64,000 nt of DNA. Source: Sphingomonas horti (GTDB lineage Bacteria > Pseudomonadota > Alphaproteobacteria > Sphingomonadales > Sphingomonadaceae). Position 1 is the first letter of the stretch, and each line of letters opens with the position of its first letter. The stretch is from the NCBI RefSeq assembly GCF_009753715.1, contig NZ_WQMS01000013.1, positions 252,796 through 316,795 of the forward strand, in the 5' to 3' direction. Of this stretch, positions 12,324 through 20,107 are shown in pieces. The translations under genes and the position numbers were made by a program. Under the pieces are notes generated by a model. That model saw nothing but the letters and a program-made list of their open reading frames with translations. It did not search any database and had not been told where the DNA came from.

Positions 12324-13846
12324 CACCGGCTCGCGACCTGCCGCGTATCGAGGCCGTCGCGGCCATAGGCGTCGTCCAGGTAAAGGACGCGGCCGTCGCT
12401 CGCCTGCGCGGTCAAATAGGTCAGATAGACCGGCACTGGATGCGGAAGCGGCACGTTCTGCTCGGGCGCGTCGCTCTCGGCTATCAGCGGCTTGCCGAAC
12501 AACCAGGCGCCAAGGCGCTCGGCGTCTTCCAGCCGGACGCAGCCGGAGCTGAAATAGCGCGGGTTTTTCGTGAACAGCACCCGCTCCGGCGTGTCGTGCA
12601 GATAGATGCCCAGATCGTTGGGGAACATGAACTTGACCTTCCCCATCGCGTTAGAGGGGCCGGGCAGCTGGCGCACGCGCAGCTGCTCCGCGCCCGAGGC
12701 GACGGCCTTCCAGTCGATCGCGGACGGATCGAGAAGCTGCGGCCGCGCGCTCCAGTCGGACAGCGCCTCAAAGCCCAGCCGGTGCATCGACGCACCGGTC
12801 AGCGCGCCGGATTCCGCCTTGCGCTGCACCAGGTCGGGCGGGACATTCCAATAGGGGTTCAGGATGGCATAGCGCACCATGCCCGCCAGCAGCGGCGTCT
12901 GCTCGCTCGGCTTGCCGACGACCACCTTCATCCGGCCCGCTTCCATCCCGTCGTCATAATAGACGAGTTGCTGGGCCGCGGTATTGACGGTGATGTGCCG
13001 CACCTCGGGCCCGGGAAGCACCCGCGCCCGGTCGAGGTTGAGCGCCAGGATGCGGTCATAGGCGGCGGGGCTGCGGTTCAGCGCCGCCACGGTGGCGGCT
13101 CCCGCGACGCCGTCCGGCTTCAGCCCATGCGCCGCCTGGAACGCGGCGACCTCGGCGCCGAGCGGCTTGTCGAACCGGTCGCCGGGCGGCAGGCCGAGAC
13201 GGTCGCGGAGCAGGCGCACGCGCTCGCCTCTCGCGCCCTGCTTGATCAGCGCCCCTGCGGGGATATCGACCGGGGGCAGCCGGTCCCAGCGCGCGCGTCG
13301 ATCGGCCAGCGCGCCGCGCAGGCTTGCATAGGTTGGGTCCATCCAGCCCATCTGCGCCACATAGGCGCCGATATCCTTGGCCAGGTTGGCGCCGCGCAGC
13401 GCCTCCGCCTCGCTCAGTTTTTTCGGGACGAGCTCTTCGTCGAGATAGCGGATCTTGGCGTTCGGCGCCCGGCGCACGTCGCGCACATATCGCGCGAAGG
13501 CCTGCGACAGCGCCAGCTCCGCCTTCGCCAGATCGTCGGCGGTCCCGCCGCGCGCGCGCTCGACCGCGGCGCGGACTTCCCGCACGTCATAGTCGCGCGG
13601 CTCCAGCCCATCGAGATCGGCGGTTTCCAGATAGCCGATCAGCGTGTCGGCGGCCGGCGAGAGCGCGCCGTCCCTGACCCAAAGCGGCCAGAAGCCGCGC
13701 GCGGCGTACACCGCCTTCAGCTTGCCGCCAGCATCGGCCTTGATCGCAAGCGCGACCGCGTCGGGCGCCGGCTGGGCCGACACGGCGACGGGCGTGGCGC
13801 CCAGCATCAGTGCGGCCAGGAATGCGCCGCAAACCCTGTTCTGCAA
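12323..13846 (-). CDS. YcbB-type murein L,D-transpeptidase
   Basis: Periplasmic enzyme forming 3-3 cross-links in peptidoglycan. Order: signal peptide (CGAFLAALMLGATPVAVSAQ), a helical scaffold domain, a peptidoglycan-binding repeat (GERVRLLRDRLG to FQAAHGLKPDG, about 215-270), and the YkuD catalytic domain with the active-site motif SSGCVRLED (Cys436). No ATG fits: upstream codons read into low-complexity Arg-rich sequence, so I chose TTG 13846, preceded by GGAG at a suitable distance, which makes a clean signal peptide and a 507-aa protein. It is 76 bases downstream of a lipoprotein gene on the same strand. Confidence 0.9.
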   Translation of the reverse strand: MQNRVCGAFLAALMLGATPVAVSAQPAPDAVALAIKADAGGKLKAVYAARGFWPLWVRDGALSPAADTLIGYLETADLDGLEPRDYDVREVRAAVERARGGTADDLAKAELALSQAFARYVRDVRRAPNAKIRYLDEELVPKKLSEAEALRGANLAKDIGAYVAQMGWMDPTYASLRGALADRRARWDRLPPVDIPAGALIKQGARGERVRLLRDRLGLPPGDRFDKPLGAEVAAFQAAHGLKPDGVAGAATVAALNRSPAAYDRILALNLDRARVLPGPEVRHITVNTAAQQLVYYDDGMEAGRMKVVVGKPSEQTPLLAGMVRYAILNPYWNVPPDLVQRKAESGALTGASMHRLGFEALSDWSARPQLLDPSAIDWKAVASGAEQLRVRQLPGPSNAMGKVKFMFPNDLGIYLHDTPERVLFTKNPRYFSSGCVRLEDAERLGAWLFGKPLIAESDAPEQNVPLPHPVPVYLTYLTAQASDGRVLYLDDAYGRDGLDTRQVASR

Positions 13847-13922
13847 CGTATCGGTACTCCGCCTTTTCGCAGGGCAAGCGAGCGTCGCCCCTTCGCGAAG
13901 GGAACAACGCTCGCTCAACGGT

Positions 13923-14189
13923 TTAGATGCCGCGTTCTCCCGAAGGCGCGGGCGGCGGCGGAGCCGGCGGCGGCGGGCATGGCGGCGCCTGGAACGCCAC
14001 GTACATGCCGTCCCTGGTGTAATAGCCATCGACGATGCCGTCTCCGTCGCGATCCGCGGCGGTGGTGCCCAGAATTGCGCCCGGCCCGACCGGCGGCGCC
14101 GGCGCCACCGCGACCTCGTCGTGATTGGCGCAGGCAGTCAGGCCGCCGCCGGCAGCGGCGAGCAGCAGAGCTATGCTTATGACCCTCAT
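13923..14189 (-). CDS. Small proline-rich lipoprotein, probably stress-induced
   Basis: 88 aa. The N-terminal signal ends in LTAC (lipobox, Cys20). A short middle part contains DRDGDGIVDGYY, resembling a calcium-loop-like DxDGDG motif, and the end is Pro-rich with two Cys-Pro runs. Family not recognised. ATG 14189 has a GGGAGA Shine-Dalgarno. A sigma-EcfG-type promoter sits about 55 bases upstream, suggesting control by the general stress response. The L,D-transpeptidase follows on the same strand and might share the transcript. Confidence 0.75.
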   Translation of the reverse strand: MRVISIALLLAAAGGGLTACANHDEVAVAPAPPVGPGAILGTTAADRDGDGIVDGYYTRDGMYVAFQAPPCPPPPAPPPPAPSGERGI

Positions 14190-14244
14190 TCTTTGTCTCC
14201 CGGAACAGCGGCGCCGCAACGACGGCGGCGGTCCGCATTGGGCG

Positions 14245-14269
14245 AACGTCACGGCCGCGATCTCGTTCC
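14245..14269 (-). promoter_or_regulatory. Sigma-EcfG (general stress) type promoter
   Basis: On the minus strand GGAAC (14269-14265), 16 bases, then CGTT (14248-14245). This matches the consensus GGAAC-N16/17-CGTT of the alphaproteobacterial general stress sigma factor. It drives toward the lipoprotein gene, whose ATG lies 56 bases from the -10 edge. Found by eye; a chance match is possible but spacing and orientation both fit. Confidence 0.6.
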
Positions 14270-14405
14270 TTGGGAGTAACGGCGGGCCGTGCATCGCCGG
14301 CGCCAGTCCGCGGATCGATCGCGCGACGCCGGGGTGCGCTTGAGGCTGGAGATCGGAACCAAAGCCTGCCAAGGAAGCCAGCCGACACGAGTTTCCCGAC
14401 GAACG

Positions 14406-15374
14406 ATGGCGAAGACACCCCTCCACCCGATGCTGCAGCAGGCGGTGCAGCTCTCCGTCGCCGGCCGCAATGCCGAGGCAGTGCTGATCGTCACCCAAAT
14501 GGCGGCGCAGAATCACCCGCAGGCAATGGCGATGCTGGCGGAAATGAAATGGCGCGGCGGCCTGGTCCCGCAGGATCCTCCGGCCGCTCGCGAGCTCTAC
14601 CGGCGCGCGGCGGCGCTCGGCCACAAGCAATCGGGCGAGATCACGACCAACCTTCTGGCGAACGGCGTCGCCGGGCCGCGCGACTGGCAAGGGGCGCTGG
14701 CCCGGCTCCGGTCAGAGGCGCGAGGCGATGCCAGGCGCAAGCTGGCGCTCGCGCTGATCGAGAAGATGGCGCTGACCGACGCGGGCGATCCCGCCCGCCT
14801 GCCCCCCGCCGAGACGCTCAGCGAACGGCCGGACGTACGGCGGATCGAGCGGCTCTTCACCGCCGCCGAGTGCGACTATCTGCGCCAGCTCGCCGAGCCG
14901 GACTATATGCCGTCGGTGGTTAACGACGCGATGGGCCGGGAGGTGCGCGACCCGATCCGCACGTCCGACGGGGCGACGATCCACTGGATGATCGAGGACC
15001 CTGCCGTCCACGCGCTCAACCGCCGGCTGGCGGCCGCCAGCGGCACGACCTATGAACAGGGCGAGGCGACGCTGATCCTGCGCTACAGGCCCGGGCAGGA
15101 ATATAAGCCGCATTTCGACTTCGTCCGCTCCGGCCACAACCAGCGGTTCAAGACCGTGCTCGTCTATCTGAACCACGACTATAAGGGCGGGGAGACGGCC
15201 TTCCCGGAGATCGGCCTCAGCGTGAAAGGCCGCAAGGGCGACGCGCTGCTCTTCACCAGCGCACTGCCCGACCGCACCGTCGATCCGCTGTCCAAGCACG
15301 CCGGCATGCCGGTCGGCGGCGGCGTGAAATATCTCTGCACGAAATGGATCAGGGAAACGCGCTGGATCGCCTAG
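14406..15374 (+). CDS. Prolyl-4-hydroxylase-like 2OG-Fe(II) oxygenase with Sel1-like repeats
   Basis: 322 aa. N-terminal residues 1-100 resemble Sel1/TPR-type helical repeats (for example MKWRGGLVPQD, AARELYRRAAALGH). The C-terminal domain is the P4H fold with iron ligands His236 and Asp238 (HFD) and His298, and Lys308 in the expected 2-oxoglutarate position. The enzyme should hydroxylate a protein or small-molecule substrate using O2 and 2-oxoglutarate; the substrate is unknown. I chose ATG 14406 (MAKTPLHPML) rather than an upstream in-frame ATG at 14289, whose Arg-rich lead-in looks non-coding. The gene is convergent with the broken parE. Confidence 0.86.
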   Translation: MAKTPLHPMLQQAVQLSVAGRNAEAVLIVTQMAAQNHPQAMAMLAEMKWRGGLVPQDPPAARELYRRAAALGHKQSGEITTNLLANGVAGPRDWQGALARLRSEARGDARRKLALALIEKMALTDAGDPARLPPAETLSERPDVRRIERLFTAAECDYLRQLAEPDYMPSVVNDAMGREVRDPIRTSDGATIHWMIEDPAVHALNRRLAAASGTTYEQGEATLILRYRPGQEYKPHFDFVRSGHNQRFKTVLVYLNHDYKGGETAFPEIGLSVKGRKGDALLFTSALPDRTVDPLSKHAGMPVGGGVKYLCTKWIRETRWIA

Positions 15375-15379
15375 ATTGG

Positions 15380-15670
15380 TTAGAGCCAATCGTCTGGCAC
15401 CATCGCCTGATGCAGGACTCGCAGTATCGTGATGGTCTGCCCGTCGAAATCATAGAACAGGTGATGACTCCCCACGCTCAGGTAACGCACCGGCGGGCGA
15501 ATGCCGGGATAGAGGGGACCGGACTACGGACAGTCGAACAACCGGTCGAGCGCGCGCTCGATGCGATTCACATAGTCATCGGCAACCGATGGACCGAACT
15601 CCTCAATGCTGTAATGGTCGATCGCGCGGAGATCCTCTCGCGCGTCTGGTAGAATGGTCAGCTGAGTCAT
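15380..15670 (-). pseudogene. parE: ParE-family toxin interrupted by an in-frame TAG
   Basis: The frame reads MTQLTILPDAREDLRAIDHY..., a RelE/ParE-fold start, up to FDCP at residue 48. An amber codon at 15526-15524 follows, and the typical second half then resumes in the same frame (SGPLYPGIRPPVRYL ... VLHQAMVPDDW) until TAA at 15380. One base change (for example CAG to TAG) explains the loss; without it the protein would be 96 aa, the usual ParE length. The ATG overlaps the end of the parD frame (ATGA), as in intact modules. A truncated 48-aa product would lack the C-terminal half of the toxin fold. Confidence 0.85.
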
Positions 15671-15907
15671 GCGGCGACAGATCGGGCAGCCCGAAGTTCA
15701 GCAAAGAACTCCTTGTAGTCCTGCCCCACTCCGGACGCTCTGCCTTTGTCGATTTCCGCCTGCCCAGGCGAGTCGAGCCGCACGGTCTTCGTCGGCTCGT
15801 AGTATCTCCCGGATATAATCGCTGGCGCTGCTGTAGCGGCCGGTGGCGACCTGGTCGTCGACCCATTTCTTCAGACCGTCGGGCAGCGAGACGTTGATCT
15901 GGGCCAT
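15667..15907 (-). pseudogene. parD: ParD-family antitoxin with a frameshift
   Basis: Begins MAQINVSLPDGLKKWVDDQV, a ribbon-helix-helix DNA-binding antitoxin start, and keeps frame to RAARLAW (codon 48, ending at 15764). From there the sequence continues with family-like content only in another frame (QAEIDKGRASGVGQDYKEFF ... RSVAA), whose stop overlaps the parE ATG. Total length 241 bases, one more than a multiple of three, so a 2-base loss or 1-base gain near 15760-15765 broke it. The frame actually translated runs to a TGA near 15698 with an unrelated tail. The DNA-binding half could still be made. Confidence 0.82.
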
Positions 15908-15942
15908 GGCAGAGCTCCTACAATTTCGCGCAATATGGCACG

Positions 15943-17286
15943 CTATCGCAGCAGCACCAATTCCTCGGCCATGCTGGGATGGAGGGCGACGGTGTCGTCG
16001 AACGCCTTCTTGTCGAGGCCGGCCTTGACCGCGACCGCCGCGGCCTGGAGGATCTCGGGCGCGTCGGGGCCGATCATGTGCAGCCCGAGGATGCGGTCCG
16101 TCTCCGCCTCGCACACCATCTTGTAGAGCGCGCGCTCGCCGCGGTTGGCGAGGACGTTCTTCATCGGCCGGAAATCCGACGAATAGACGCGCACCGCGCC
16201 GTATTTCTGCCGCGCCTGGCTCTCGGTCAGGCCGACGCCGGCGAGCGGCGGATGGCTGAACACGGCCGAGGGGATGCAGTGATAGTCGACCCGCCACGGC
16301 TTGTTGCCGAACACCGTGTCGGCAAAGGCCTGGCCCTCGCGGATCGCGACCGGCGTCAGCTGCACGCGGTTGGTGACGTCGCCGACCGCATAGATGCTGT
16401 CGACGCTCGATCGGCTGTCGTCGTCGACGACCACCGCGCCCTTGGCGTCCAGCGACACGCCCGCTTCCTCCAGGCCCAGCCCCTTGGTGTGCGGCGCGCG
16501 GCCGATGGCGAACAGCACCAGGTCCACCTCGAGCGGCTCGCAGCTGTCGAAGCTGACGCGCAGCCCATCCCCGCTCTTCTCGATCCGTTCGAAGCGGGAG
16601 TTGAACTGGAACCTGATTCCCTTGGTCATCGAGATCTGCAGCAGCCGGTCGCGCACGCTCTCGTCATAGCCGCGCAGGATCACGTCGGTGCGGTTGACCA
16701 GGGTGACGTCGGAGCCGAGCTGGTGGAAAATCCCGGCGAACTCGTTCGCGATATAGCCGCCGCCCGCGATCAGCACCCGCCGCGGCAGGTTTTCCAGGTG
16801 AAACACCTCGTTGGAGGTGATGCCGTGCTCGGCGCCGGGAACGTCCGGCACGACCGGCCAGGCGCCGGTCGCGATCAGGATGATGCGAGCGCTGACCTCG
16901 CGGCCGCCGGCGAGCCTGACCGCATGCGGCCCGGCCACGGTCGCGCGCTCCAGCACGATCTCGACATTGTTGCTGTTCAGTGTCGTCGTATAGGCCTGGT
17001 TCAGCCGCTCCACTTCGGCGAGCACGTTGTCGCGCAGCGTCGGCCAGTCGAACGCGCATTGCGGCACGTCCCAGCCGAAGCGGCGCGCATCGGCCAGGTC
17101 CTCCGCGAAATGCGCGCCATAAACGAGCAATTTCTTCGGCACGCAGCCGCGGATCACGCAGGTGCCGCCGACCTTGTGCTCTTCCGCCAGCGCGACCCGG
17201 GCGCCGTGCGCGGCGGCCACGCGCGCCGCCCGCACGCCGCCCGATCCGCCGCCGATCACGAACAGGTCATAGTCGAAATCTGCCAT
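15943..17286 (-). CDS. gor: Glutathione-disulfide reductase
   Basis: FAD/NADPH enzyme reducing glutathione disulfide. 447 aa with FAD-binding GGGSGG at residues 12-17, redox-active disulfide Cys43/Cys48 in GTCVIRGCVPKK, the second Rossmann motif GGGYIANEFAG, and the C-terminal catalytic HPSMAEE (His436, Glu441). An Arg after the second nucleotide-binding strand (VNRTDVILRGYD) fits NADPH preference. It follows the retropepsin-like gene by 10 bases in a pgi-initiated minus-strand cluster, with the remnant parDE just downstream. Confidence 0.94.
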   Translation of the reverse strand: MADFDYDLFVIGGGSGGVRAARVAAAHGARVALAEEHKVGGTCVIRGCVPKKLLVYGAHFAEDLADARRFGWDVPQCAFDWPTLRDNVLAEVERLNQAYTTTLNSNNVEIVLERATVAGPHAVRLAGGREVSARIILIATGAWPVVPDVPGAEHGITSNEVFHLENLPRRVLIAGGGYIANEFAGIFHQLGSDVTLVNRTDVILRGYDESVRDRLLQISMTKGIRFQFNSRFERIEKSGDGLRVSFDSCEPLEVDLVLFAIGRAPHTKGLGLEEAGVSLDAKGAVVVDDDSRSSVDSIYAVGDVTNRVQLTPVAIREGQAFADTVFGNKPWRVDYHCIPSAVFSHPPLAGVGLTESQARQKYGAVRVYSSDFRPMKNVLANRGERALYKMVCEAETDRILGLHMIGPDAPEILQAAAVAVKAGLDKKAFDDTVALHPSMAEELVLLR

Positions 17287-17296
17287 GTCTCGTCCT

Positions 17297-18097
17297 TTAC
17301 CGCCGGGGTTCCAGCCACACCGCCTTGTGCGGGAAATCGGTCACGATGCGAAAGCGGCGGAGCAGCTTGACGCCCACATTGGCGTCGGCCGCGTTCGGCT
17401 GCTCGTCGATCGCGGCGCGCACGTTGCGGAACGTGACGCCGGCGATGCGCACCTGCTTCAGCGTCACCACCCGCCGCTTCACCGCGCCGCCGATCCCGCC
17501 GCCTTCCTGATGCGCATGCTCGCGGTCGAGCAGGCCGGCGCGCGCAGCATAGGCTTTGCCGATCAGCATGTCTGAGCCGTTGCCGAGGTCGAATTCCGCG
17601 CGGATCGGCGCCTTGCCTTCGATCGAGACCGGCACCGTCTCGTTGCCGTGGAAGGTGCGCAGCGTCAGCCGCACGCCCTTCGGTTTCGCGCTTGCCGGCA
17701 GCGTGCGGATCGTCCCGCGTTCGATGTCGATCGCGAGCCGGCGCGCGTCGAACAGCTCGCGGCCGACGATGGCGTCCAGCCTGTGGCCGAACAGGCGCGC
17801 GCCGACATCGTCCAGGTCCATCACCGCTGCCGTCACGTCCGGCAGCGTCACGCCAAGCGTCTCGACGCGGACACCTTCGACGAGTTGCGCCTTCGCCTTG
17901 CCGGCGCCGGAGCCGCGCGCGGTTACCGTCTCGCCTTCGCCAACCCCGGCCCGCGCCGCGAATTCATCGTCGAGGACCGTCACTTCCGCGGCCGAATCGA
18001 GCACGGCCTCGGTCTCGACGCCGTTGATCCGCGCCGGAATGAAAAGCCGGTCGCCGCGCACCGTCAGCGCCGCGGCAAGCGCAAGCGACACGATCAT
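17297..18097 (-). CDS. Retropepsin-like aspartyl protease family protein
   Basis: 266 aa from ATG 18097, which overlaps the pgi stop (ATGA). A short hydrophobic N-terminus (MIVSLALAAALTV) suggests export. Two retropepsin-like halves can be seen: VLDSAAEVTVLDDEF (about residue 33) and FDLGNGSDMLIG (about 170). The first has the catalytic Asp but DSAA instead of the usual D[ST]GA, and the second has DLGN. It is therefore a family member with non-standard active-site loops; activity is uncertain. It is sandwiched between pgi and gor, a link with no obvious functional meaning. Confidence 0.75.
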   Translation of the reverse strand: MIVSLALAAALTVRGDRLFIPARINGVETEAVLDSAAEVTVLDDEFAARAGVGEGETVTARGSGAGKAKAQLVEGVRVETLGVTLPDVTAAVMDLDDVGARLFGHRLDAIVGRELFDARRLAIDIERGTIRTLPASAKPKGVRLTLRTFHGNETVPVSIEGKAPIRAEFDLGNGSDMLIGKAYAARAGLLDREHAHQEGGGIGGAVKRRVVTLKQVRIAGVTFRNVRAAIDEQPNAADANVGVKLLRRFRIVTDFPHKAVWLEPRR

Positions 18098-19575
18098 GCG
18101 AATGCCCGCGCGATCAGCGCCCGTGTCGAGGGATCGAAGCCTTCGGTGCCTTCCTGCTCGATCGACTTGGCGATCTGCTTGCCCAGTTCCACCCCGAATT
18201 GATCGAACGGGTTGATGCCCAGCAGCACGGCATTCGCGAACGTGCGGTGCTCGTAGAACGCGATCAGCGCGCCCAGGCTCGCGGGATCGACGCTGTCGAG
18301 CAGGATGGTCGAGGAGGGCCGGTCGCCCGGATAGGCGCGCTGCGGATCGTCGCTGGCCTTGCCTGCCATCAGCGCCGCCCCTTGCGCGAAGCAATTGGTC
18401 AGCAGCGCCTGGTGGTGCGCCTCGTCCTGATGGTCGCCGGCTTCGACCGCGGCGACGAACTCGACGGGCACCAGCCGCGTGCCCTGGTGGAGCAGCTGGA
18501 ACACGGCGTGCTGCGCGTCGGTGCCGACGCCGCCCCAGGTGATCGGCGCGGTCGGCCAGGCGATGGCCTCGCCCGACGGCGCCACCCGCTTGCCGTTCGA
18601 CTCCATCTCCAGCTGCTGGAGATAGGAGGGCAGCAGCCGCAGCCGCTCGTCATAGGCGAACACCGCCCGCGTCTCGCAGCCGCGCAGCTGCGTGTAATAG
18701 AGATCGGCGAAGGCGGCGAGCAGCGGGGCATTGCGCGCCGTCTCGGCGAAGCGGAAATGGCGGTCCATCTCCGCCGCGCCTTCGAGCAGGCTTTCGAACG
18801 CGTCCCAGCCGAGCGCGAGCGCGACCGGAAAGCCGATAGAGGACCAGAGGGAATAACGGCCGCCGACGCTCTCGGCGAAGGGCAGGATGCGCGTTTCGTC
18901 GACGCCCCATTCCATCGCCTTGTCGGGCGACGCGGTCAGCGCGACGACGCGGCCATAAGGGTCCTCGACCCCGGCTTCCGCCATCCAGGCGAGCGCGCTG
19001 GCAGCGTTCAACATCGTCTCGCTGGTGGTGAAGGTCTTCGATGCGATCACCAGCAGGGTCGCGTTCGGGTCGAAGCGACGGGTCGCTTCCTCCAGCGCCG
19101 TGCCGTCGACGTTCGAGACGACGGCCACGTCATAGCGCCCGGCATCGCGGCCGAGCGCGTCGATCAGCAGGTCCGGCCCCAGTGCAGAGCCGCCGATGCC
19201 GATGTGCAGCACGTGCCGGACGTCGCCCAGCGCGCCGGCCTCGATCGCGTCGATCAGCGCGCGCATGCGGTTGTGCAGCGCCCGCGCCCGGGCGACGCTC
19301 TCCGGCGCGCCTTCGCCGCGCTCGGCGGTGTGCTCCGCGGCGCGGCCTTCGCTGGTGTTGACGGTCTTGCCGCCGAACAGCGCATCGCGCGCGGCCGGCA
19401 ATCCGCGCGCCTCCGCCAGCTGCACGAATTGGTTCACCAGATCGCCGGTCAGGTGGGTCTTCGACCAGTCGAAATAGATACCGGCCGCCTCCAGCGTCAG
19501 CCGGTCGACGCGCTGCGGGTCCGACGCGAATAGCTGCGACAGCGTCTGCCGCTCGGGTTCGACGGGCCAGGTCAT
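18094..19575 (-). CDS. pgi: Glucose-6-phosphate isomerase
   Basis: Interconverts glucose-6-phosphate and fructose-6-phosphate. 493 aa with the family blocks VLHIGIGGSALGP (phosphate-binding, about 140), VIASKTFTTSETM (about 205), GGRYSLWSSIGFP (about 260), and the C-terminal FDQFGVELGKQIAK signature. I chose ATG 19575 because AGGAG lies 9 bases upstream; the TTG six bases earlier is less likely. It heads the pgi-retropepsin-gor cluster and is divergent from a small gene at 19637. Confidence 0.95.
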   Translation of the reverse strand: MTWPVEPERQTLSQLFASDPQRVDRLTLEAAGIYFDWSKTHLTGDLVNQFVQLAEARGLPAARDALFGGKTVNTSEGRAAEHTAERGEGAPESVARARALHNRMRALIDAIEAGALGDVRHVLHIGIGGSALGPDLLIDALGRDAGRYDVAVVSNVDGTALEEATRRFDPNATLLVIASKTFTTSETMLNAASALAWMAEAGVEDPYGRVVALTASPDKAMEWGVDETRILPFAESVGGRYSLWSSIGFPVALALGWDAFESLLEGAAEMDRHFRFAETARNAPLLAAFADLYYTQLRGCETRAVFAYDERLRLLPSYLQQLEMESNGKRVAPSGEAIAWPTAPITWGGVGTDAQHAVFQLLHQGTRLVPVEFVAAVEAGDHQDEAHHQALLTNCFAQGAALMAGKASDDPQRAYPGDRPSSTILLDSVDPASLGALIAFYEHRTFANAVLLGINPFDQFGVELGKQIAKSIEQEGTEGFDPSTRALIARAFA

Positions 19576-19636
19576 GAACAAATCTCCTCGCGCCGCGCTT
19601 CTAGAGGCGCGAACCGCTCATGCAAGGAGGTGCGGC

Positions 19637-19813
19637 ATGGCCAAGGAGAATGATCCCGACATCATCGTCGGCCGCGACGAGACGGAGCTGCGGCCCGCAA
19701 AGCGTCCTGCCGACGCGAAACAGCGTGGGCATCCGCTGCCGGCAGCCGGCAATGCGCGCCACGGCACGATCCCGGAGCATGTCGAGAAGGAACGCGGCCA
19801 CGGCGACAATTGA
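19637..19813 (+). CDS. Small hydrophilic protein, function unknown
   Basis: 58 aa, highly charged (MAKENDPDIIVGRDETELRP...), no Cys, no hydrophobic segment, probably disordered. ATG 19637 is preceded by an almost perfect Shine-Dalgarno (AAGGAGGT) 6 bases away, which is the main argument that this short frame is real. It is divergent from pgi and convergent with the next gene. Family not recognised. Confidence 0.6.
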   Translation: MAKENDPDIIVGRDETELRPAKRPADAKQRGHPLPAAGNARHGTIPEHVEKERGHGDN

Positions 19814-19833
19814 GCCGCGGCAGCCGCCCGTCC

Positions 19834-20085
19834 CTACCCCATGGCATGCGCGGTCACGTCGACCTCGCCTTCCGCCGCCAGCCGCTTGCTGGCGATCATG
19901 CGGCCGCCATTGGCGCCGGTCAGCACGAAGCCGTAGCTGCCGGGAGCGGGAATGCTGAGCGCGATCGCGCCTTCATTGTCCGTCACATAGCCGATATCGG
20001 CCATTTCCGCCGGGGCGGTGGTGATCGCCACCACCGCCCCGGCGACGGGCTTCCCGCTTCGATCGCGGAAAACGATCCTCGTCAT
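19834..20085 (-). CDS. Carboxypeptidase-regulatory-like domain protein
   Basis: 83 aa forming essentially one beta-sandwich domain: MTRIVFRDRSGKPVAGAVVA, then TDNEGAIALSIPAPGSYGFVL, the pattern of bacterial carboxypeptidase-regulatory-like/Ig-like modules (V.G..V....G..T.D..G...). No signal peptide, so it may be cytoplasmic or exported by another route. It lies 22 bases after the serine protease gene on the same strand and could form a two-gene unit with it. Its function is not known. Confidence 0.65.
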   Translation of the reverse strand: MTRIVFRDRSGKPVAGAVVAITTAPAEMADIGYVTDNEGAIALSIPAPGSYGFVLTGANGGRMIASKRLAAEGEVDVTAHAMG

Positions 20086-20107
20086 CTCGCCTGGTCCGGG
20101 ATGATGT

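Noticed and set aside
14353-14405. A second sigma-EcfG promoter reading toward the oxygenase gene
   Set aside because: GGAAC occurs but the next GTT lies about 30 bases away, too far for the 16-17 base spacing.
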